From the NCBI GenBank assembly GCA_017694215.1, contig JADIND010000064.1:1-7984 (forward strand): DNA of 7,984 bases, in the 5' to 3' direction. The notes beneath the pieces were generated by a model, which worked only from the letters and a program-made list of their open reading frames with translations, ran no database searches and was not told the DNA's origin. This document shows, one piece after another, positions 1 through 6,105 of the stretch (positions are counted from its first letter, which is position 1; every line of letters starts with the position of its first letter). Position numbers and translations under genes: made by a program. This DNA is from Candidatus Scatousia excrementipullorum (GTDB lineage: Bacteria; Cyanobacteriota; Vampirovibrionia; Gastranaerophilales; Gastranaerophilaceae).

Positions 1-811
1 GAAGGAAATTAAATACAGCGGCAAGGTAAAATCTAAATTTTTCAGTACCGTTAAAAAATTGTGCAAATTCCTTAACTTTACGAAAAGGCAGAACTTTGTA
101 ATTCAAAAGAAATAAAGCTTCATAGTCATTCAAACAAAATCTGTTTTTAAAAATTTTCAACCGTTCTTCATTAAAAATCTTCTCATTTGATGATGCACCG
201 CCGGTTCTGAAAACAGAAACAACAGCATTAACTTTAACGGACTTTCCGTTATTCATTATTAAGCGTAAACATAAATCATAATCAGCAGAAATTTTATAAG
301 AACTATCAAAAGAATATTTTTCAAGTATATCTTTTCTCATAAATACAGATTGATGGCAAAAAGACATCCTGAAAAATATTTCGTGCAGATTTCCGTGTGA
401 AATACGTGATTTTTGAGGTTTGGTTTCATTCAGTAAATAAACATCACCGTAAGAGAAATCCGCATTATTTAATTCAAGAGCATTAACGGCACATTGAACT
501 GCATCTTTTGAATAAAAATAATCATCAGAACCCATAAAGATAATATATTTCCCGCCGGCAAGCCTTACACCTTTATTAAAAGCATCAAATATTCCCCCGT
601 CCGGCTCAGATATATACTTTACCCGCTCATTTCCGGCATATTTTTTCAACAACTCCCGTGTGCCGTCATCAGAATTTCCGTCAACGATAACATGCTCAAT
701 ATTTTTATAAGTCTGTACTGATATAGACTGACAGAGCTTTTCAAAATCATCTTCTCTGCCTGATTCTATTATATTGAATGTACTTGTAACAACAGATACA
801 AGAGGTTCCAT
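1..811 (-). CDS. GT2 family glycosyltransferase (WfgS/WcaE-like), 3' end outside window
   Basis: This is a cytoplasmic or membrane-peripheral nucleotide-sugar transferase, probably acting in surface polysaccharide or O-antigen synthesis; donor and acceptor cannot be read. From the ATG at 811, about 270 residues are visible and the gene runs off the left edge with no stop. The GT-A fold signature is clear: PLVSVVTSTFN at 3-13, QTYKNIEHVIVDGNSDDGT near 33-51, EPDGGIFDAFNKG at 69-81, the metal-binding GSDD at 94-97, and a late SADYDLCLRLI segment. The EPDxGIxDAxNKG form points to the WfgS/WcaE-like branch of GT2. An in-frame ATG at 820 would add three residues; neither start has an SD site. A TATAAT preceded by TG (extended -10, minus strand 852-847) lies 26-35 bp upstream. 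The gene is divergent from the small gene at 885. Family assignment is firm; the specific pathway is unknown. Confidence 0.93.
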   Translation of the reverse strand, partial: MEPLVSVVTSTFNIIESGREDDFEKLCQSISVQTYKNIEHVIVDGNSDDGTRELLKKYAGNERVKYISEPDGGIFDAFNKGVRLAGGKYIIFMGSDDYFYSKDAVQCAVNALELNNADFSYGDVYLLNETKPQKSRISHGNLHEIFFRMSFCHQSVFMRKDILEKYSFDSSYKISADYDLCLRLIMNNGKSVKVNAVVSVFRTGGASSNEKIFNEERLKIFKNRFCLNDYEALFLLNYKVLPFRKVKEFAQFFNGTEKFRFYLAAVFNFL

Positions 812-842
812 AAAAAACATAATAGCAAAAAATTTTTTTTAG

Positions 843-862
843 GTGTATTATAACAAATACAC
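843..862. promoter_or_regulatory. Inverted repeat over divergent promoter region
   Basis: GTGTATT (843-849) and AATACAC (856-862) form a perfect 7-bp inverted repeat with a 6-nt centre. The centre and left arm contain TATAAT read on the minus strand (852-847). That hexamer is preceded by TG, giving an extended -10 for the glycosyltransferase. On the plus strand the same bases give TATTAT ahead of the gene at 885. No convincing -35 is visible on either side. A dyad lying on a -10 shared by two divergent genes could be an operator. This is inferred from position only. Confidence 0.35.
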
Positions 863-884
863 TTACAAAAATTCAGGAAAACAA

Positions 885-1205
885 ATGCTTACAGTTAACG
901 AGAAAAGATACAACCCTAATTTTCAGGCCTATATAAAAGTAAAAGACAATCATGCAGGATTTCATCATTTAAAGCATTTTCTTGATGAAAAATTTGAATT
1001 TGACTACTGTTTGCTCAATCAGAAAAAAACAAAAAACGGAATGAGTGCATCTTTGTTAACAAAAAAAGATTACGATAAATTTCTCGATTTATTAAAACTC
1101 AATATACCTATAATAGAATTAAAAGAAAATTTAGCAAAATACTTAAAGAAAAAACCTAAAAAAATGAATGCGGCAGAAACAATAACCTACTTCAACAAAA
1201 AATAA
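885..1205 (+). CDS. Small lysine-rich protein with N-terminal YNPNF tag, function unknown
   Basis: This is a 106-residue basic protein that I do not recognise. I chose the ATG at 885 because AGGA (875-878) sits six bases before it; the frame is open from a GTG at 843, but that codon lies inside the promoter-like dyad and has no SD. There is no signal peptide or membrane segment. Residues 9-15 read YNPNFQA, followed by IKVKDNHAGF. The rest is predicted mixed alpha/beta with a Lys-rich C-terminal third (YLKKKPKKM). The YNPNF string recurs exactly in the otherwise unrelated helix-turn-helix protein at 3515. The gene stands alone, divergent from the glycosyltransferase and convergent with the L,D-transpeptidase. 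Codon use matches its neighbours, so it looks native and real. No function can be assigned. Confidence 0.75.
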   Translation: MLTVNEKRYNPNFQAYIKVKDNHAGFHHLKHFLDEKFEFDYCLLNQKKTKNGMSASLLTKKDYDKFLDLLKLNIPIIELKENLAKYLKKKPKKMNAAETITYFNKK

Positions 1206-1221
1206 ATAACGTTTATTTTTT
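1197..1221. terminator. AT-only bidirectional terminator candidate
   Basis: AAAAAATAAA (1197-1206) and TTTATTTTTT (1212-1221) are perfect complements around a 5-nt loop. The stop codons of both converging genes (1203-1205 plus strand, 1213-1215 minus strand) lie inside the structure. Each strand leaves a run of U after the stem, as a bidirectional intrinsic terminator would. The stem has no G-C pair, so its strength is doubtful. Confidence 0.4.
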
Positions 1222-1851
1222 AATGATAACTATATCACCGCGGTAAACATCTTTAACAAGATGCTTAATAACTTCGTTATCCATTCTCATACAACCGAGA
1301 GAAGCGTATTTTCCGAGGCTTGCTGGATTGTTGTTGCCATGAATAAATTCTCCCGTACTAGACCTTTCACCGGTATCAGGATCAAGTTTTTGCAGAATAA
1401 TAGCACGCGGTCCGTAATTCCATGGTTGATTATGTCTTTTGGTTGAAGCCGGAGCATTTCGGTAAGGATAAGATTCTATATGAGAAACAATTCTTACACC
1501 GGTATCTGTCGGAGTATTTTTCTTTCCGCTGGCTATCAGAAATGCAGCCTGAGGCTCTCCAAAATCGCTATATTTATAAAGAACATTTTGCGATATATCC
1601 ACAACAAGCTTTGCAAATCGTTTTTCACCTTCAACATAAATTACCGGATCAGGGGCCATCAGCAGAACGTTTTCATCAGTAGTACCTTCAGGCGGAACAA
1701 CAGCAGTTTTTTCAAAGACATCACTATCAGCGGCTCTATTCTGTGCTGAAACACCTGTTGGAATTGCTACAAATACAGCTGCAGCAGCAAGTGCTCCGAG
1801 TGTATTTTTCATTGAAGTATTTCTTATTCCTAAATATGGGGTAATTTTCAT
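1213..1851 (-). CDS. L,D-transpeptidase (YkuD domain), secreted
   Basis: This is a periplasmic peptidoglycan enzyme that makes 3-3 cross-links or attaches proteins to the wall, using a cysteine nucleophile. The YkuD core begins near residue 80 (KLVVDISQNVLYKYSDFG), passes the TPTDTGVR strand at 113-120 and ends with the catalytic signature. That signature is H171-G172 followed by S184-L-G-C187-M-R189, matching the family H...[S/T]xGCxR pattern with the essential Cys present. A signal peptide is evident from Met14 (MKNTLGALAAAAVFVAI, with a likely AxA-like cleavage site around GVSAQ). The start is therefore uncertain. The ATG at 1851 has a good GGAGG but 13 bases away, while Met14 at 1812 gives a standard signal peptide but has a weak SD. 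No LysM or other wall-binding domain is present. It lies 41 bp downstream of the SulP gene on the same strand, so cotranscription is possible. Confidence 0.93.
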   Translation of the reverse strand: MKITPYLGIRNTSMKNTLGALAAAAVFVAIPTGVSAQNRAADSDVFEKTAVVPPEGTTDENVLLMAPDPVIYVEGEKRFAKLVVDISQNVLYKYSDFGEPQAAFLIASGKKNTPTDTGVRIVSHIESYPYRNAPASTKRHNQPWNYGPRAIILQKLDPDTGERSSTGEFIHGNNNPASLGKYASLGCMRMDNEVIKHLVKDVYRGDIVIIKK

Positions 1852-1892
1852 ATTATATATAAAACCTCCGGCAAATATTTTTTGCTACTTTA

Positions 1893-3425
1893 TTACTTAT
1901 TGTTATGAAAGTTTGTCCACCTGAAACTCGGATAAGTATGCATTATTCTCTCCCAATCAACATTTGCAGGATATTTTGAATTTTCTCTTGAACATTGCCA
2001 ATCTTTGATATAATCAGCACAGGCATGGTCAATAAAATGCAATCGTTCCGCACAAACAAAAACTACCTTATCGTCAGGAAGTTTTTCAAATATATCAATC
2101 AACTGTGGCAGCTGAAGAAATATAATATTTCCGGAAAGGCTCACTATAACTTTATCTTCACTTTGCTCATTATCAACTTTAATATTTACTTTAAGCATTT
2201 TAAAAACACTTTTAGCAAGTGCGGCACCAAAGCCCACAAGAATTCCCTCAAACAGGTTTGTAAAGAGGATTGCAACAAGAGTAATCATATAAATGGCAAA
2301 TTCACCCTTGCTTAAACGAAAAAGCTCTTTTGCAGCATTTATATCAACAAGCTTAAAACCGGTATAAACAAGAATAGCGGCAAGAGCTGCCTGCGGAATA
2401 CAGTTTAAGATTTGAGGAAATAAAGAAACAAAAAGCAAAATCCACACACCATGAAGGACAGTAGATAATCTCGTTTGAGCCTCAGCGTTAATATTTGCCG
2501 CACTTCTGACAATAACCCCTGTAAGCGGCAGCCCTCCAACCAGTCCGGAAATAGAATTTCCAAGTCCTTGAGCAATAATTTCTTTATTATAATCGGTTTT
2601 TGAGCGTTCACACATCTTATCAATGGCATTTGAGGTGAGGAGAGTTTCGGCACTTGCAATAAAAGTTATAATTAAAGCACTGAAAAGGATTTTTAAATCA
2701 AGAACATGCTTAAATGTTCCGATAGAAATAAAATTCACATCTGACCAGAAATTTTTTCCAAGACTTATATAATGAATGTCGAAATGCCATATTGCAGCAA
2801 GCACAGAAGCTGCCAGAACCGCGACAAGTGCTGCAGGAATAAGCTTAAACTTTTTATTAGGAATATTATTCCACAAAATAATAATACCAATAGTTAAAAT
2901 ACCGATAAATGCTGCATGGTGGTGCTGCGAACCGTCAAACGGCAGCACTGAATCATATATAACCCTCCATAAATCAGCAATATTTGCAAAAAATGTATTT
3001 TGCGGCTGGCTGTCAAGCATGATATGAAATTGCGAAAGAAAAATAGAAATCCCGATTCCCGCGAGCATTCCTTGAATAATAGCAGGGGAAATCGCCCTGA
3101 ACCATTTTCCAAGAGAAAATAGCCCGAAAGTTATCTGCATCAAGCCTACAATAAAAATAATTAAAAATAGTTTATCAATTCCCTGAGTCTGTATAATATC
3201 AACGATAATTAGAATTAGACCGGCAGCAGGTCCAGAAACCTGTAAAGAGTTTCCTGAAAACATTCCGACAACAATACCGCCTATCACAGCAGCAATCAGA
3301 CCGCTATAAACCGGAAGTCCGCAAGCGATAGAAATACCTATTGCAAGCGGCATAGCAATTAAAAAGACTATTATTGAGGCTAAAAAATCCTTCTTAAATG
3401 AGGTAATATCACAAAAATTCATCAT
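1893..3425 (-). CDS. SulP/SLC26 family anion transporter with STAS domain
   Basis: This is an inner-membrane transporter of inorganic or small organic anions; sulfate, bicarbonate and dicarboxylates are all known substrates in the family, and the sequence does not decide between them. From the ATG at 3425 it is 510 residues. A hydrophobic transport domain of roughly 10-14 segments starts at residue ~13 and contains SGPAAGL (64-70), ASAETL (257-262) and the highly conserved GGLPLTGVIVRSAAN (297-311). A short cytoplasmic STAS domain follows (about 421-481, VIVSLSGNIIFLQLPQL onward). A His triplet (168-170) sits in a loop. The frame stays open another 132 bp upstream, but that stretch overlaps the divergent HTH gene and lacks family similarity, so I start at 3425 (a second ATG follows at 3422). 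Neither ATG has an SD. No carbonic anhydrase is adjacent that would argue for bicarbonate. Confidence 0.94.
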   Translation of the reverse strand: MMNFCDITSFKKDFLASIIVFLIAMPLAIGISIACGLPVYSGLIAAVIGGIVVGMFSGNSLQVSGPAAGLILIIVDIIQTQGIDKLFLIIFIVGLMQITFGLFSLGKWFRAISPAIIQGMLAGIGISIFLSQFHIMLDSQPQNTFFANIADLWRVIYDSVLPFDGSQHHHAAFIGILTIGIIILWNNIPNKKFKLIPAALVAVLAASVLAAIWHFDIHYISLGKNFWSDVNFISIGTFKHVLDLKILFSALIITFIASAETLLTSNAIDKMCERSKTDYNKEIIAQGLGNSISGLVGGLPLTGVIVRSAANINAEAQTRLSTVLHGVWILLFVSLFPQILNCIPQAALAAILVYTGFKLVDINAAKELFRLSKGEFAIYMITLVAILFTNLFEGILVGFGAALAKSVFKMLKVNIKVDNEQSEDKVIVSLSGNIIFLQLPQLIDIFEKLPDDKVVFVCAERLHFIDHACADYIKDWQCSRENSKYPANVDWERIMHTYPSFRWTNFHNNK

Positions 3426-3432
3426 ATTTTCA

Positions 3433-3461
3433 ATAATAACAGGCACAAAATTTTCTGACAA
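3433..3461 (-). promoter_or_regulatory. Sigma70-type promoter of the SulP gene
   Basis: On the minus strand TTGTCA (3461-3456) and TATTAT (3438-3433) are separated by exactly 17 bases, each one mismatch from consensus. Transcription would begin near 3427-3425, at or within two bases of the chosen ATG, predicting a leaderless or nearly leaderless mRNA. That fits the missing SD. Confidence 0.5.
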
Positions 3462-3514
3462 GTAGCCACGCAAAAAATAAAATGTTCCGTTTTTATATAA
3501 ACAGGAGAACGAAA

Positions 3515-4129
3515 ATGATTTTATATAACAGCATCCAAATAAATACTTATAATCCAAATTTCAGCGGCAATAAAGTATGTATCAATAAAATCCGGCAGGA
3601 TTTAGAGGCAGGGAAAAAAATATCCGAAATTGCCCGAACACATAATATAAGCGAAAGAACAGTTAGTTATATCCGGGAAAAGTTTAATCTTCCCAATAAA
3701 AAAGAAATTATTAAACAAAAATTAAATGAAACCTTGCCTGCTATGGTAAATGAAACGGTATCACTGAAAACACTTTCCGAACAAACAGGCTTCAGTATAT
3801 ATGCAATAAAAAAATGGATAACGGAACACCTGGGCAGCCTGCCCAAAATTGTGAAAAGAGAAAAAGTATTGGAAGCCTTGCACACGACAAAAACGAACAA
3901 AGAAATAGCCGAAGAATTAAATATACCGTTAAACAGTGTAAAAAGCCTCCGCTATAAACATAAAGAAGGCAATATCCTGAGAAAAAAGCAGGAATGTCTG
4001 AAAAAAATTCTTGAATTAAAAGAAACAGGCTTGAGCGGAAGAAAAATTGCAAAAAAACTAAATATTCATAACAGTACAGTTTGCAGACTATTAAAACAAT
4101 ACAGAAATAATGAACTTGTTCCGAATTAA
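3515..4129 (+). CDS. Four-HTH DNA-binding protein with N-terminal YNPNF tag
   Basis: This is a 204-residue protein built almost entirely from helix-turn-helix units of the resolvase/transposase (homeodomain-like) type. I see four: ~24-57 (KISEIARTHNISERTVSYIR), ~82-105 (SLKTLSEQTGFSIYAIKKW), ~116-149 (TNKEIAEELNIPLNSVKSLR) and ~160-197 (SGRKIAKKLNIHNSTVCRLL). No catalytic domain (DDE, serine recombinase or integrase core) follows, so it is either a transcription factor or a stand-alone DNA binder. Residues 12-18 read YNPNFSG, the same tag as in the small protein at 885. The ATG at 3515 has AGGAG seven bases upstream; an in-frame ATG at 3482 has no SD and is rejected. It is divergent from the SulP gene (89-bp gap) and its stop is 5 bp from the end of ogt. 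The DNA target is unknown; the SulP promoter is a candidate by position. Confidence 0.85.
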   Translation: MILYNSIQINTYNPNFSGNKVCINKIRQDLEAGKKISEIARTHNISERTVSYIREKFNLPNKKEIIKQKLNETLPAMVNETVSLKTLSEQTGFSIYAIKKWITEHLGSLPKIVKREKVLEALHTTKTNKEIAEELNIPLNSVKSLRYKHKEGNILRKKQECLKKILELKETGLSGRKIAKKLNIHNSTVCRLLKQYRNNELVPN

Positions 4130-4134
4130 AGACA

Positions 4135-4653
4135 TTAAGCCTTGAATTTTGTCATATCAAGCCCTTCCAACTCCAGCAATTTAATTTTAGTATTTATCCC
4201 GCTGGCATATCCGGTTAAATTTCCATTTGCACCAACTACTCTGTGGCAAGGAATAATAATTGATATCGGATTATGTCCGACAGCTCCGCCGACAGCCTGA
4301 GCGGACATTGAATCTTTACCGTAAAGTTCCGCTATTTCCTTTGCAATATCCCCATATGTTCTGACAGAACCATAAGGAATTTCACAGAGAATCTTCCAGA
4401 CATCCTGCCTGAACTTATTGCCGGAAGGTGCCAGTTTTAACCGGCTTATCTCTGTTTTTTCCCCGCTAAAATAGTTATCCAGCCAAGATTTTGTCCGATT
4501 AAAAATATCCAAATCGGATTTTTCAACAGCATCTTCCAATAACGAGTGAGGAAAATATTTTTGACCGTCAAGCCATAAGCCGCAAAGAGCATATCCGTCA
4601 GATGCCATAAACAATTTACCCAAAGGTGAAATATATTCCGATTTATAAAGCAT
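4135..4653 (-). CDS. ogt: Methylated-DNA--protein-cysteine S-methyltransferase
   Basis: This is a suicide DNA-repair enzyme that moves the alkyl group from O6-alkylguanine (or O4-alkylthymine) to its own cysteine. At 172 residues it is the normal Ogt length. The N-terminal ribonuclease-like domain covers ~1-75 (SPLGKLFMASD, LCGLWLDGQKYF). The C-terminal catalytic domain has FRQDVWKIL (81-89), IPYGSVRTYGDIA (92-104), AVGHNPISIIIPCHRVVG (124-141) with acceptor Cys136, and TGYASGINTKIKLLELEG (147-164). All key residues are present. There is no Ada-type regulatory domain, so it is probably constitutive Ogt rather than Ada. The ATG at 4653 is preceded by GAGG five to six bases away. It begins 12 bp after the bioG stop and is evidently cotranscribed with it; no functional link between them is known to me. 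Confidence 0.96.
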   Translation of the reverse strand: MLYKSEYISPLGKLFMASDGYALCGLWLDGQKYFPHSLLEDAVEKSDLDIFNRTKSWLDNYFSGEKTEISRLKLAPSGNKFRQDVWKILCEIPYGSVRTYGDIAKEIAELYGKDSMSAQAVGGAVGHNPISIIIPCHRVVGANGNLTGYASGINTKIKLLELEGLDMTKFKA

Positions 4654-4665
4654 AATTACCTCAAA

Positions 4666-5310
4666 TTATTGTACAAATGTAATTAAATCATCAAGATTTT
4701 TAAAGTGGTAAAAGACATTATGTGCAACATTGTGCAAAATCTTGTATTTCCCTTGAAAATATTCTTTTTGTCTTGAAGGAATAAAGATTTTATCATTATC
4801 AGAAAGTATCGCACAATCAAAATCCATCACAGCATTACTGTGAGCGGCATAATTTTCCAGTTTGTTAATTTCCTCAAAACAGCTTTCAAAAGTTCGCTGC
4901 GGAGAATGATTATTAAAATACTCAAACTCTTCATCGTCAAAAACAAGATATTCCCGCCTGAAATCCATATAATTATCTAAACTTAAATCTTTAAAAATCT
5001 GTCTTATATTTTGCGGAATACCATAATAAGGGTCAATAAAAAGCGGATTACCGTTAACCGCGATTTTAAGTTCCGTCTTAGGCAGCAGGTTCTGAATAAG
5101 CCCTGCCACAAATACACCTGCAGAAAAAGCAATAAGATAACATTTTTTATAATTGCTAAAATCAAAACTAAATTGCAAATCGGTATAATCCCAGCAAAGC
5201 AGAACATCTCTTGATGATGCAATATTCTTAAACTGCACATCATCGCATCCCCAACCGCTCAGGAATATAATAAGCTCGTCTGAATTATTTTGAATAAGCT
5301 TCTCTTTCAT
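4666..5310 (-). CDS. bioG: BioG-type pimeloyl-ACP methyl ester esterase (DUF452 family)
   Basis: This is an alpha/beta hydrolase predicted to hydrolyse pimeloyl-ACP methyl ester, freeing pimeloyl-ACP for biotin synthesis (the step done by BioH in E. coli). It has 214 residues from the ATG at 5310. The order of motifs matches BioG/DUF452: LIIFLSGWGCDDVQF (13-27), WDYTDL (40-45), the nucleophile elbow AFSAGV (Ser63), AVNGNPLFIDPYYGIP (84-99), then ILSDNDKIFIP (Asp171 or Asp173) and AHNVFYHF (His197) completing a Ser-Asp-His triad. The elbow is AxSxG, not GxSxG, as is common in this family. There is no SD before 5310; a TTG at 5331 is in frame but less likely. It follows the frameshifted gene by 30 bp and precedes ogt by 12 bp. 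No bioC, bioF, bioA, bioD or bioB lies in the window, so the rest of the pathway must be elsewhere or missing. Confidence 0.85.
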   Translation of the reverse strand: MKEKLIQNNSDELIIFLSGWGCDDVQFKNIASSRDVLLCWDYTDLQFSFDFSNYKKCYLIAFSAGVFVAGLIQNLLPKTELKIAVNGNPLFIDPYYGIPQNIRQIFKDLSLDNYMDFRREYLVFDDEEFEYFNNHSPQRTFESCFEEINKLENYAAHSNAVMDFDCAILSDNDKIFIPSRQKEYFQGKYKILHNVAHNVFYHFKNLDDLITFVQ

Positions 5311-5340
5311 ATTATTAATATAACACAACAAAATATTAAA

Positions 5341-5606
5341 TTATTTATTTTGTGCTTCGTAATAACATTTGAATTTGTAAATAGCAACAAGTATCTCTTC
5401 CAAATCTTTAGCTGAAAAATCCTTTGGATTGTTTGCTAATTCTTTTTTACCATTTCTCCGGCCAAACCGTCCTGTGCTAAGCCCCACAAAAGAAATGCCT
5501 CAAACTCACCTTCCATACTCCATTCCGCATCTATTTTCCCGTCAGCATTGCCGCAATCAAATGAGTTAAAAATCTTTGCTAATGATGTTTTAAAGTAATC
5601 CGTCAT
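5341..5606 (-). CDS. 88-aa hypothetical protein requiring a -1 frameshift (first gene of bioG operon)
   Basis: I do not recognise this protein. The ATG at 5606 has GAGG seven bases upstream. The zero frame codes 56 residues (MTDYFKTSLAKIFNSFDCG onward, ending GEMVKKN) and stops at TAG 5438-5436. The -1 frame continues without a break for 33 more residues (ELANNPKDFSAKDLEE onward) to TAA 5343-5341, with the same acidic, helical character and codon use. The frames join exactly at A AAA AAG (5448-5442), the dnaX-type slippery heptamer, in the right phase (GTA AAA AAG). GGAG lies 7 nt before it. Two nested short stems follow. The fused product is 88 residues. The alternatives are a one-base loss from a seven-A tract, making this a pseudogene, or a sequencing error. 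It lies 30 bp ahead of bioG on the same strand. Confidence 0.6.
5408..5459 (-). promoter_or_regulatory. Candidate -1 recoding signal
   Basis: Read on the minus strand there are three parts. GGAG is at 5459-5456, the slippery heptamer AAAAAAG at 5448-5442, and a bipartite stem begins three bases later. The outer stem is TTAGC (5439-5435) with GCTAA (5412-5408); the inner stem is AATCC (5430-5426) with GGATT (5422-5418). The zero-frame stop TAG (5438-5436) overlaps the first arm. Layout and heptamer match the E. coli dnaX signal, but the stems are short and AT-rich. Confidence 0.4.
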
Positions 5607-5627
5607 TTCTTATCCTCAAGTTCGTAT

Positions 5628-5655
5628 ATTAAAATAAAGTAAAATAATTACTCAA
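5628..5655 (-). promoter_or_regulatory. Possible promoter of the frameshift gene-bioG-ogt operon
   Basis: Minus-strand TTGAGT (5655-5650) and TTTAAT (5633-5628) are spaced 16 bp apart, about 22 bp upstream of the ATG at 5606. Each matches consensus at four of six positions. The surrounding sequence is very AT-rich, so such a match has moderate chance probability. Confidence 0.28.
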
Positions 5656-5760
5656 AATTGACTTACTATTACAAAAATTTACAATTATGCAATTAGTACA
5701 GCAATCGTTGGTCAAGTGTCATGTAACAGTTGATTTTATGACAAGTGCCGCAGATAATAA

Positions 5761-5923
5761 CTACTCCAAATCTAAATCTTTAATATTTTCAATATCTTTT
5801 GTGCTGCCCCAATCATTTTCATATAAACCCAATTTTACAAATTTGTGAAAAGAAGAATGTCGCCAGTCATTTACATTGTTAACCAGCCCCGTGTTTAACA
5901 GGATTGTAATGAATAATGAACAT
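5761..5923 (-). pseudogene. C-terminal remnant of a REP-associated tyrosine transposase (RAYT/Y1, IS200-like)
   Basis: Only the C-terminal ~50 residues of a Y1 transposase of the RAYT class survive. MFIIHYNPVKHG (5923-5888) matches the family's YIHYNPVKHGLV motif. After skipping one G in the GGGG at 5890-5887 the frame continues as LVNNVNDWRHSSFHKFV and LGLYENDWG, then DLDLE and TAG (5763-5761). These correspond to the conserved 'DW.(Y)SSFHRYV..G.Y..DWG' tail. The catalytic HUH motif and tyrosine that should lie upstream (higher coordinates) are missing, and the sequence there is unrelated. It is therefore dead: truncated at the 5' side and frameshifted once. The rest of the 5607-6004 gap holds no other gene I can support. 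Confidence 0.7.
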
Positions 5924-6004
5924 TCTGACAAATTGTTCTATGACGTAATTGATAAAACAGCTCAAAAAGCAAATGAGCTCGGTAAATGAGCCCGCATAAA
6001 CCAG

Positions 6005-6034
6005 AATATTTGTTAATATTTGTTAATATTTGTT
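6005..6034. repeat. Three perfect 10-bp tandem repeats (AATATTTGTT)
   Basis: AATATTTGTT occurs three times head to tail (6005-6014, 6015-6024, 6025-6034). The 10-bp period places each copy on nearly the same face of the helix. The block lies 16 bp from the palindrome at 6050 and shares its ATTTGT core. Cooperative regulator sites are a reasonable guess; simple slippage expansion is the alternative. Confidence 0.8.
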
Positions 6035-6049
6035 ATTGAAAATAGCAAA

Positions 6050-6094
6050 TAAAATATATTATGACATTTGTAACAAATGTCATAATATATTTTA
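6050..6094. promoter_or_regulatory. 45-bp palindrome (21-bp arms, 3-nt centre) upstream of the YD-repeat gene
   Basis: The arms at 6050-6070 and 6074-6094 are perfect reverse complements around TAA. The inner part reads ATGACATTTG-TAA-CAAATGTCAT; the outer part is A/T only. It ends two bases before GGAGG at 6097-6101. Inside it, ATGACA (6061-6066) and TAATAT (6083-6088), spaced 16 bp, could be a promoter, which would make the dyad an operator. If transcription starts further upstream, the same sequence would be a long mRNA hairpin pressed against the SD. No U-run follows, so a terminator role is less likely. Confidence 0.6.
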
Positions 6095-6105
6095 AAGGAG
6101 GCATT

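Noticed and set aside
843..884. GTG at 843 as start of the small YNPNF gene
   Set aside because: It lies in the promoter-like dyad without an SD, whereas the ATG at 885 has AGGA at proper spacing.
3426..3557. 44-residue N-terminal extension of the SulP protein
   Set aside because: It would overlap the start of the divergent HTH gene and the promoter, and has no similarity to SulP N-termini.
5909..5989. 26-codon plus-strand frame (MNNEHSDKLFYDVIDKTAQK onward) with AGGA upstream
   Set aside because: It overlaps the RAYT remnant on the other strand, its 'SD' lies inside the NPVKHG codons, and it has no recognisable domain. It could be a gene fragment joined at a breakpoint near 5920, but this cannot be shown.
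6061..6105. 15-residue extension of the YD-repeat protein starting at 6061
   Set aside because: The ATG sits inside the palindrome with no SD; a strong AAAGGAGG precedes the ATG at 6106.
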